Assembly: GCA_028671895.1 (NCBI GenBank)
Contig: JAPMAC010000221.1
Span: 7,626,001 to 7,690,000 of the forward strand
DNA: 64,000 bases
Origin: Oenanthe sinensis
Lineage: Eukaryota; Streptophyta; Magnoliopsida; Apiales; Apiaceae
Reading direction: 5' to 3'
Shown here: in pieces, positions 56,062 through 64,000 of the stretch
How the letters are laid out: every line of letters begins with the position of its first letter
Position numbering within the stretch: position 1 is the first letter of the stretch
Position numbers and translations under genes: made by a program
The notes under the pieces: model-generated
The model's database searches: none
Seen by the model: only the letters and a program-made list of their open reading frames with translations
What the model was told of the DNA's origin: nothing

Positions 56062-57159
56062 ATGACGACTCCCCCTTCTCCTTCCCCCTTCTTCATTCTT
56101 CATCTTCCCTCATTCCCCCTTGCTTCTGCTGCTAACCTCCATGCTTCTTCTTCTACTCCTCTCCCGGAAAACCTAGATGCTACCTTTGACAAGTTTGTCT
56201 TCTCCGCTGAAGAAGACCTCCCTGTCTCCTCTTTTGCAAATGGAAGAGTCCTCCCCAGATCTATCACTATCACTGAGCCTCCTTCTTTGAAAGCTCCCAA
56301 GGCCAAATCTTGATGTGTTGCTGTTGTAGGTAACCCAAAACCCTCTTCAGTACTTCATTTTATGCCAGGTAGCTCAATTAGAGAAGATGGTCATGTTATT
56401 ATTAGACCCCCTGTTGATTTCTTAGTGGTTGCTAGAAACGCTTGGGATACTAGCTTAATTGGGTACTTCTTAGGGGCTAGCCTTACTTATCGATTGGTTA
56501 AAGAAAGGGCTTTCAAGTTATGGGGAAATATGGGTTTGCTTAGGGATTACTACAATCAGAAGGGTTACTATACTTTCAAATTTGTTTCAGTAGCTGAAAA
56601 AGATGCTGTCCTTACACTTGGCTCAATTTTACTCGGAGGTAGACTCTTTGTTCTTCAACCTTGGATGGAGGGGTCTAACTTTTGTATGACTGCCATTAAG
56701 ACTCTCCCAGTTTGGGTGAAATTTATCAATATTCCTCATTCTTATTGGATTGGGAAGGGATTAAGTTATGTTGCTAGTGCCATTGGAAACCCTATCCTCC
56801 TTGACAAGCCTACTGCGGAATTGGAACCCCTTAAATTCACTAGAATTTGTGTGGATCTTCCGACAAACTTACCTAAGCCGAAGGAAATTTTGGTCCCAGT
56901 GTTGAGTGACTCCACATGAGAGATGGTTGAAGTGACAGTGGAAGTGGAATATCTGCAAATTCCTCCTTCTTGTTCCTATTGTGTTCTTTTTGGTCACTCC
57001 CTTAGTCATTGTGCTACTAAGCTGCAAGAGGACAAACATGTAGAGGAACTAGCTAGCCTTCCATCTCAATTGCAAATGGTTACCTCGCTTGTGGAGGATC
57101 AACACCCCTTATTACCCCTCCATCTATCAACACTCTTATTAACTTGGAACCCATTGTGA
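56062..57159 (+). pseudogene. LINE (L1-type) ORF1 with DUF4283 domain
   Basis: RNA-binding ORF1 protein of a plant L1 element. A Ser/Pro-rich N-terminus (56062-56313) is followed by a stop, then DUF4283 at 56362-56870 (IRPPVDFLVVARNAWDTSLI; AFKLWGNMGLLRDYYNQKGY; LQPWMEGSNF; VWVKFINIPHSYW). A zinc knuckle CSYCVLFGHSLSHC lies near 56973. Stops at 56311 and 56917 and a frame change near 57110 break it. The Ser/Glu-rich linker continues in another frame to about 57400. Confidence 0.88.
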
Positions 57160-58610
57160 TTGCAGAACCTCTGGGAAAGATTTTCACTGTTTTGGACACA
57201 AACATGCCAAATCATGATGCCACTAACACTAGCAATACTTTTCAGGTCCTTGAGGAGGGTGAAATCTCTAGCTCTGTCACCTGTTCTGCTTCAGATGCTG
57301 ATTTACAGGTTTACAATGATGAAATTGACAAAGGAGAGGTCATAAAACCCAGGAAAAGAAGGGAGGTCCATAGAAAACCTAAGGTGACTTTCGTTCAGCC
57401 AAAAAATAAGTGTTTGCCATGTTTTTTACAATTCTCAATATTAGAAGATGGAATATATAAATCCTCACACCAAGAGGAATTGAGGCACTTCATCGCCCAT
57501 AATAAACTCAACATGATTGTTGTCTTGGAAACAAATGTGAAGCAAATGTGAAGCTTAACAACTCAGTTTCCATTACCAGAAGTATTAAATCTCAATGGAA
57601 ATGGATATTCAATTTTGAAGACCACTACAATGGACGGATTTAGATAGGATGAAATCCTAATTTTTTGACCCTCATCTGCCTTCACTCTTCTGCTCAGCAT
57701 ATTGCTTGCCAGGTAACACATAATGAAACTAACATTAGTTTCTGTGGATACTTTATTTATGCCTTTAATGAAGGGCATCAAAGACTTAACCTTTGGAAAC
57801 ACTATCTGCAATCAGCCTTGAAATATTCATTGTTGTATAGGAGGTGATTTCAACTGTATTCTATCTCTTTCTGAGATAAATGGAGGTAGGGAGCATTGGA
57901 ATCAAGACATGCGGGACTTTCATGAATGTTGCACTAACATTGACTTATCGTCACTTAGAAAAATTGGGGACTGCTTCACCTGGTGGCACAAACAGGCGGA
58001 TGATCCAATTTTTAAAAGGCTGGATAGAATCCTAGTTAAATCTACTTGGATAAAATACTTTCCTCATAGCCAGGCTACTGTGAAACCCAGGGCTCTCTCG
58101 GATAACAACCCCATTTTAGTGTCTTGTGATATCTCTCAAAAATCATACATAAACCTTTCTAATTCTTTAACCACTTACTGGGTATGGATGGATTTATGGA
58201 CTGTGTGGCCAAGGCTTGGAGTTTTTCGGCTCGAGGGGATCCTATGTGCATCATTCGACACAAGCTTTCAACATGTAAAAGGGGTCTGAAAATTCTCAAT
58301 AGAAATAATGGCCTTGTTCAAAACAATATCATCGAAATTCATGCTGAGCTAAGTGAAGTCCGGGCTGCCTTGATTTTAAATCCTACAGTTGTTCTTTGTC
58401 AACAAGAAATTGATGTTATCTCCAAACTTGAAAAGGCTCTCCAACTGGAAGAAATACTATGGAAGCAGAAGTCTAGGATTCGGTGGTTAAAAGAAGGAGA
58501 TAGAAACACTGCTTTCTTCTTTAATCAAGTCAAAGATAACTGGAACCGTACTAAAATTCTTTCGATCAAGGACACCTCTGATAATGTTGTGACTGGGCAC
58601 ACATAAGTGG
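57160..58610 (+). pseudogene. LINE ORF2, endonuclease part
   Basis: AP-type endonuclease in pieces: LRHFIAHNKLNMIVVLETNV near 57478 (catalytic Glu in LET), GGDFNCILS near 57840, FHECCTNIDLSSLRKIGDCF and FKRLDRILV near 57920-58040, and RALSDNNPILV near 58090, where the usual Ser-Asp-His has become Ser-Asp-Asn. Then the pre-RT linker (KSRIRWLKEGDRNTAFFFNQ) to about 58610. Several frame changes and the lost His make it inactive. The continuation into RT is not here but at 62250, after foreign DNA. Confidence 0.87.
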
Positions 58611-58617
58611 CTAAGGA

Positions 58618-58690
58618 CATTGCAATCCAGATCCTCAAGCTCATAAAAATCAATGTTAGTTTCTGACATCATTCCCAGTGTCGTGCGAAA
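58618..58690 (-). pseudogene. Inverted LINE segment
   Basis: Reverse complement of the segment seen at about 62405-62470 (the stretch reading TTTTTATGAGCTTGAGGATC). In a normal element it would lie a few dozen bases further on in direct orientation. It marks the left edge of the foreign insertion. Confidence 0.85.
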
Positions 58691-60260
58691 ATATTATGTG
58701 TGTCAGCGAAGTCTTTCCGGGGTTGAAAACATGGGTAGGAAGCATGAGCGATGAGCTTCTCGACTTCGATCTTTTTCTTTTCTTTTAAGTTATGGGTTGA
58801 TTGTGACCTAGTATAGGACTGATCCAGGATAATTCAAAGGCTAAGCCCAAGAATTCTAATACTTCACTTTTTCATTTTAGTTGGATACTTCAAGCCAAGA
58901 TCAGGATGATGGGTGAGGGATAGGGGCATGCATGTGTCCAAGAGCATATTTTCTCGTTATTGTATGTAACAAAACATTAATAATAATAAAAAATGGCTGG
59001 TTCTATTTTCATACTTCATGTTGTCGCCTTCAAAATCGATGCTTAAGTCGATCCACTTATATTGGTGGTCTCTGTCTTCCCTCATCGCACGCGCTTTGCT
59101 TTGACCATGGTGCTTTTGAGCTGGCTTCTTTCTTTGATTGCCCAGTACCTTCCCTCTTTCCGGTCTTTTATTATAATCTGAGCTTTCACTTTATTATATT
59201 ATGCTATTCTTTTAGGGACCCTAGGTGGGGAAATAGTTATAACCAAGTGGTGCAGAACAAAAAGGAGTGGGTCTCTACACAAGCAGGCGGTCTTCAAACG
59301 CAAATGCTTGGAAGAAGAGAGAGGTTCTGAAAGAATGACCGATAGGGAGAGGAAAAAGAACTCTCAGCGTAATTCGCTTCACCTTTTGATTTTTTAACAA
59401 CCTTAGTATATTTAGCAGGACCATTTTACTTATATGCCCCACTACAACTTCTCATCTCTTCTTGATAATCCAGGAAGTTCTTCCAAGAAATACTTGCGGA
59501 GGTATTGATTAAGTATAGCCAAGCAATTAAGGCCTTCTCCTTGATATTAATCTAGCCTTTTGAGACTAAGTGTTCGAAAGGGGAACCACTCCATGATTGC
59601 ACTCTGTCTTCGTTCTCATAAGTCATTTTAGGATGATCAAGAAAAGAATAAAGAAGGATTGTTACTACGGGTATAGGTTCTGAAACAAGTAGATTATTTC
59701 AATTACTTAATTCTCAACGATCTGATCACTTTTTATATGTAGAGATTCTAAGGTCTTATCAATGCTCCTTCCAACTCCTCTCGCTTCTTGCACCCTCTCT
59801 CTTATTATACGATACAACTAGGCTTCCTTAACACTTCTTCGAGAACAGCCAATGAGTGCACAAGAGTTGATAGGCCAATAGTTGATTCAATTGCAGCAGC
59901 GCTTACTATAAGAAGAACACCGATTACGAGAAGAGATGCATCAACTATGATCCGATCTGTCTTATCTTATGATATTACATCTGCCTTCGATTTTTCAATT
60001 GATAGTTAACCGGTAAAGCAATAACACAGTTATCTTTGGAATCAAAGCCAAGGCCAAAGTTCAACCTTCACCACGTGAACGTGACAAGCTAGTCGTATCC
60101 TACCTTTTATTATCTCTTTCCTTCGCATTCCCCCTTCTTTTCATTAAGTTCTTCTGGGTCATCAGTGGCATTGATTTCAAAATTCATATCAGATCATTTG
60201 TCCAAGAGGAAGATTCTTTCACAACGTATTCAATTGAAAAGAGAGCACCAAATAATTTCA
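58691..60260. other. Foreign DNA, unidentified, possibly mitochondrial spacer
   Basis: Less AT-rich than the surroundings, with mixed CTTTCC/CTTCTT wording like plant mitochondrial spacers. No gene is recognised. It is joined to clear plastid fragments on its right, so it is part of one organelle-derived block. Confidence 0.4.
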
Positions 60261-60269
60261 GAGTGGATG

Positions 60270-61110
60270 CGTTGAGGTGCTAAAGAATGGTTGTTTTGTA
60301 TCCATTGAGCAAAGACAGGTTGTAATTGGATAGCGGTATCCGAAAACATATCTTGAGGACTCCCCCAAGTGCTCATGGTATCATTATGAATATATAAACC
60401 AAAACTGTAAAAGCCTCTAAATATACATGCCTAGTTGAGATGTGATATGATTTCATCGCGATACCTAAGGATACGATCTAATTGATCATTGTATCGAGTA
60501 GTAGGATCATAGTCTCTTACCATACAAATGGCTGCATGCGCGACAATGCCAACTGTGAGAAATCCACAAATCCACATGTGATGTGTAAACAATGATAGTT
60601 GTGTACCATAGTCAGTAGCTAGATACGGATAAGGGGGCATTGAATACATATGGTGAACTATAATAATGGTTAAAGAGCCTAACATAGCTAGGTTAAGAGA
60701 TAATTGAGCATTCCATGATGTTGTTAGGATCTCATATAGGCCTTTATGCCCCTGACCCGTAAATGGGACTTTATGAGGCTCTAAAATATCTTTTAGGCCA
60801 TGACCAATTCCCCAGTTGGTCTTCTACATATGACCTGCTATCAGGAAAATAATTTCAATAGCTAAATTATGGTGTGCGATATCGGTCAACCATATACCCC
60901 CATTTACTGGATCTAATCCTCCACGAAAAGTAAGAAAATATGAATATTTTGACTAATTCAAGGTGAAAATGGGAGTTATTCCCTCAGCAAAACTGGGATA
61001 AAGTTGAGCCAAAAGATCCCGATTCATGAAGAAGTGGTATCTCTTTAGGATCTACTCCAACATTTAAAAATTGGTTAATCGGTAAAGATACATATACTTG
61101 AGATTCCCCG
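60270..61110 (-). pseudogene. psaA: Plastid psaA fragment
   Basis: Part of the photosystem I apoprotein A1 gene. On the minus strand the order is SLPINQFLNVGVDPKEIPL, GGLDPVNGGIWLTDIAHHNL, GPFTGQGHKGLYEILT, then MLGSLTIIIVHHMYSMPPYP (60685 down) and HAAICMVRDYDPTTRYNDQL, then DMFSDTAIQLQP. It covers roughly 270 residues of a protein of about 750. Stops and substitutions (for example a stop after HLN near 60431) show it is not functional. It lies in the nucleus inside LINE DNA, so it is a transferred copy. Confidence 0.93.
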
Positions 61111-61414
61111 CCCAAGATCGAGCGCTCTTGCGCTGAAGATGAATGGGACTAAGCGATTTGCCGAAGCTGTGTGATGTAAAAATACATCAGTAGGGGAGTG
61201 TTCCACCTTAGAGGGAAGCACCCGCATGAGCGGTAGTGGACGAAGCGGAAGCAAGAATATCGTCTTGAGTAATGCAAACATTGGTGAGAATCCAACGCCC
61301 CGAAAACCTAAGGGTTCCTCCGCAAGGCTCGTCCATAGAGGGTGAGTCAGGGCCTAAGATCAGGCCGAAAGGCGTAGTCAATGGACAACTGGTGAATATT
61401 CCTATACTACCCCT
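61105..61414 (+). pseudogene. Organellar 23S rRNA fragment (rrn23/26), direct part
   Basis: GATCGAGCGCTCTTGCGC, GCCGAAGCTGTG, TTAGAGGGAAGCACCCGC, ACGAAGCGGAAGC, AACATTGGTGAGAATCCAAC, CCGAAAACCTAAGGGTTCCT and GATCAGGCCGAAAGGCGTAG follow the order of bacterial-type large-subunit rRNA of plant organelles. The sequence is diverged by several C/G to T/A changes. Plastid origin is likely given the neighbours, but mitochondrial origin is not excluded. Confidence 0.88.
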
Positions 61415-61507
61415 TCTTAACCTGAAAAATCAGGGTCACCTTACATCTTTGAACCGATAACAATCTTTCGGCTAACGTTGCCTCCTCCGTCCCTCGGGAC
61501 TAACAAG
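61415..61507 (-). pseudogene. Organellar 23S rRNA fragment, inverted part
   Basis: The next roughly 90 bases of the same rRNA, but reverse complemented (on the minus strand GTCCCGAGGGACGGAGGAGG, TTAGCCGAAAGATTG, ATCGGTTCAAAG). The direct part ends in CTACCCCTT; the inverted part begins within it and ends at AAG. The flanking CTACCCCTT/AAGGGGTAG inverted repeat probably served for the flip. Confidence 0.87.
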
Positions 61508-62007
61508 TATAGAAAAAATCTCACCGTTTAAGAAGTAACCATATAAACAAAGAAAGCCGCTATATTTTTAATCAATGTTATTCGTAACTTGAATAGTTCA
61601 CATTCTATGGCTCTACCCATGAATTATCCAGTAATAGGTCTTTCACGATTAGATCTACATACACAGTAACGGTATTTAATTATGAAAGTTGGTTGGGTAG
61701 CTAACCCTGTTAGTGCGTTCTTGCAAGAGGGGGCCTAAGTTTTATGTTTTTATTTTTAAGTAGGATTTCCATCACTTAATGGATAACCATTTGCTACCAA
61801 TGGAGAATTACTTTTCATATTAAAGTGAGGTGATTGGATTTGCACCAATGGAAACCATAAATTTCATACACAATAGAATGGAAAGATTTTTTATACTGAG
61901 TTGAACGTATTTCTTTTTCTATTCTATCATGTTCGCTAGTACTGATCGTTGATACTAGAAAAAGTTTAATTTCTTTCATCCCAGTTCATGATCTGAACGA
62001 TTCGCAC
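61508..62007. other. Organelle-derived spacer
   Basis: Lies on the intron side of the rps12 5' exon and looks like plastid non-coding DNA. I could not assign it to a gene. Confidence 0.5.
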
Positions 62008-62121
62008 ATACACCCTAGTACTTGTTCCTCGGCACTGAGGGCATCCCTGAAGCGCGAGGGATTTTATGACATTTTTGATTGGCTGTCTTGTATTTCTAAT
62101 AAGTTGTTTAATAGTTGGCAT
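62008..62121 (-). pseudogene. rps12: Plastid rps12 5' exon
   Basis: Exon one of the trans-spliced ribosomal protein S12 gene. 114 nt, starting ATG at 62121 and reading MPTIKQLIRNTRQPIKNVIK, then SLALQGCPQCRGTSTRVY. It is followed by GTGCG, the group II intron start. A few substitutions from the usual plastid sequence (for example Cys for Arg in CPQRRG). Upstream DNA to about 62245 also looks plastid. Not functional in the nucleus. Confidence 0.95.
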
Positions 62122-62249
62122 GTTGAATCATATTCATATAAATAATGGGCTGGTTTAGATCGATCCTAACCTGATAATTTTGAATTACTTCTATTTAATT
62201 TTTTAGTAAATTCAAAAATCTAAAATAGTGAATCGAGAATTTGTGCAAA

Positions 62250-63997
62250 AAAAGAAGGAGATATGAACACTGCTTTCTTCTTTAAACAAGTCAAAGATAA
62301 CTGAAACCCTGCTAAAATTCTTTTGATCAAAGACTCCTCTGATAATATGGTGACTGGGCACGCTGAAGTGGTTAAGGTTGCCGTTGACTACTTTCAAAGC
62401 ACCCTGGGAATGATTTCAGAAATTAACATTAATTTTTATGAGCTTGAGGATCTGGATTGCAACGTCCTTTCTGAGGAAGATCATGGTCCTATGCTGGCCC
62501 TATAACTAATGATCTCATTTACTCCACGGTTTGCAAGATGAAATCTGGCAAAGCTCCTGGTCCAGATGGTTTTAATGAAGAATTCTTTAAGCATATTTGG
62601 CACATTTCGGGAGAGGATTTCGGTGATGCAGTTAAAATTTTCTTCAAAACCTCCAGTCTTCACCCAACAATCAATTGCACAATCTTGGCTCTTATTCCTA
62701 AGACTACTTCTCTTACTTCTATGAAAGACTTTAGGCCCATCTCCCTGTGTAACATTGTTTATAAATGCATTTCGAAAATCTTAACATCCAGACTTCAATT
62801 ACTAATGCCTAAGCTTATTCATCAGTATCAGTCTTCTTTTGTAAAGGGAAGATCGATTTCGGACAATATCTTTCTAGTCCAAGAAATATTTAGAGGTTAT
62901 GGTTGATCTTTGGGTGTTCTGGGTTGTGCACTCAAGATAGATTTGCATAAGGCTTTTGACTCGATCAGTTGGGATTTTGTTATGGCTTGTTTGCATAAAT
63001 TTAATTTTCCTTCCAGTTTCATTGAATGGATTTAAACATGCATTACATCTTGTAGTTTTTGATCAAGATCAATGGCACTCTTGAGGGCTACTTTCCAGGG
63101 AAGTAAGGGCTTCGACTGGGTGATCCTTTGTCTCCTTATCTCTTTTCTCTAATCATGAATATTCTCTCTGCCTTATTAACAGGACTTAATCACCCTTTCA
63201 AACACCATGGCACCTGTAAAGAACTTGACCTCAATCACCTTTTCTTTGCGGATGACGTTCTTCTTATCTGCAAGGCGGACATCTTTTCTATTAAAAATCT
63301 TCTCCATGCCTTGGATAAATTCTCTGGATGGAGTGGCTTGAAACCCAATCCTTTTAAAAGCAATTCTAACTTTTGTAATGCTAAGAATAGTATTATCCAA
63401 TGGTTTGATCAATATGTGAGGTTCCCAAGGGGAGAGCTTCTAGTCAAATTCCTGGGTGTTCTCTTAATCTCTTCTGCCTTAACTGTCAATGACTGTGTTC
63501 CCTTACTTGAAAAGGTTACAACTCATATTCTTATATGGACATCTAAAACTCTTTCCTATGCAGACATAGCTTAGCTAATCTCGGCCACCCTGTTCTCAGT
63601 TCAGTCTTTCTGGACTAAGCACTTTGTCTTGTCTAATGAAGTTTTCAAGATCCTTAAAAAATATTTTTGTATGTTTCTTTGGAGAGGTAACGTGTCGGAT
63701 AAAGGAGGAGCCAAGGTTGTCTGGAAGAAAATTTGCCTTCCTAAACTTGAGGGTGGTCTGAGACTTAAAGATTTCAATGACTAGAACAATAGACAAATTA
63801 TGTTTTATATTTGCTTGATCTTGGATAAATCTTTAACCTCGCATTGGGCTAAATGGGTGAGATGCAATAGACTACTCTTGTATTTGGCGTAAGATTCTTC
63901 GCCTAAGGCATCTGGCTCTAAAACATTTTAACATCAAAATTGGCAATGGCAAGGACACATTCCTTTGGAATGACCCTTGGTGGAATTGTAAAATCAT
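62250..63997 (+). pseudogene. LINE ORF2, reverse transcriptase and C-terminal part
   Basis: Begins in the pre-RT linker, repeating about 110 bp already present at 58494-58610 in diverged form. RT blocks: SGKAPGPDGFNEEFFKHIW near 62544, ALIPKTTSLTSMKDFRPISL near 62685, KGRSISDNIFLVQEI near 62840, ALKIDLHKAFDSISWDFV near 62930 (first catalytic Asp), SPYLFSLIMNILSALL near 63130, FFADDVLLICKADIF near 63240 (the ADD active site). The C-terminal zf-RVT region (GGLRLKDF near 63755; GKDTFLWNDPWWN near 63950) runs off the window. Stops near 62905, 63034, 63058 and 63572 break it. Confidence 0.9.
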
Positions 63998-64000
63998 TGA

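Noticed and set aside
59788..60009. 73-residue frame within the organelle block
   Set aside because: No family recognised, and the surrounding DNA looks like non-coding organelle spacer.
60270..62121. Functional organelle genes, or a window taken from an organelle genome
   Set aside because: The fragments are partial, mutated, out of plastome order, and bordered on both sides by LINE coding sequence.

Overview
The window is nuclear DNA of a flowering plant, most likely a eudicot. The grounds are: host genes with spliced introns, Ty1/copia and Ty3/gypsy retrotransposons of plant lineages (Tat, Athila, SIRE/Maximus), CACTA, hAT and Stowaway elements, an L1-type LINE with a DUF4283 ORF1, and a block of plastid-derived DNA. 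Almost everything is transposon. The only gene that reads intact from start to stop is a five-exon HR-like lesion-inducing protein gene on the minus strand (35490-37974).

Layout. 1-2248: AT-rich spacer with microsatellites, two local tandem duplications and one possible orphan exon. 2249-15346: a 13.1-kb Tat-lineage gypsy element with 613-bp LTRs, a decayed gag-pol, an antisense spliced gene, and a block of palindromic repeats. A 2.27-kb non-autonomous CACTA element (CACTA-1, 6547-8820, TSD CTT) sits in its RNase H region. 15347-17640: spacer with a Stowaway-like MITE. 17640-24766: a tandem array whose unit is a large inverted-repeat dyad. It is interrupted by a second, inverted copy of the CACTA family (CACTA-2) that carries about 50 bp of gypsy RNase H sequence at one end, and by another MITE. 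24767-34261: two separated blocks of exons from a KRR1-like gene (24767-24980 and 33689-34261) with the middle exons missing. Between them lie a pol-deleted SIRE-type copia element (Copia-1, 25214-32374, minus strand, itself hit by CACTA-3) and CACTA-4. 35490-37974: the lesion-inducing protein gene. 39788-40890: an Athila integrase fragment. 41791-51881: a young SIRE/Maximus copia element (Copia-2) with nearly identical LTRs, full gag and pol broken by one internal stop, plus a third ORF of the env-like type. 53690-54972: a decayed copia gag. 55247-55660: a hAT MITE. 56062-63997: an L1-type LINE region split by about 3.5 kb of organelle-derived DNA (psaA, 23S rRNA and rps12 5' exon fragments).

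How it fits together. Nesting gives a relative order. The gypsy element is old (LTRs differ by roughly 7 percent by eye). CACTA-1 entered it later. CACTA-2 must be later still, because it carries gypsy flank. Copia-1 is middle-aged and CACTA-3 landed in its left LTR afterwards, since the right LTR keeps the empty site. Copia-2 is very recent. The most unusual items are the dyad array, the CACTA copy with captured retrotransposon flank, the intron-containing antisense gene in the gypsy element, a motif shared between two different CACTA families, and the inversion inside the organellar rRNA fragment. All percentages and similarity statements come from reading by eye; no alignment was run.
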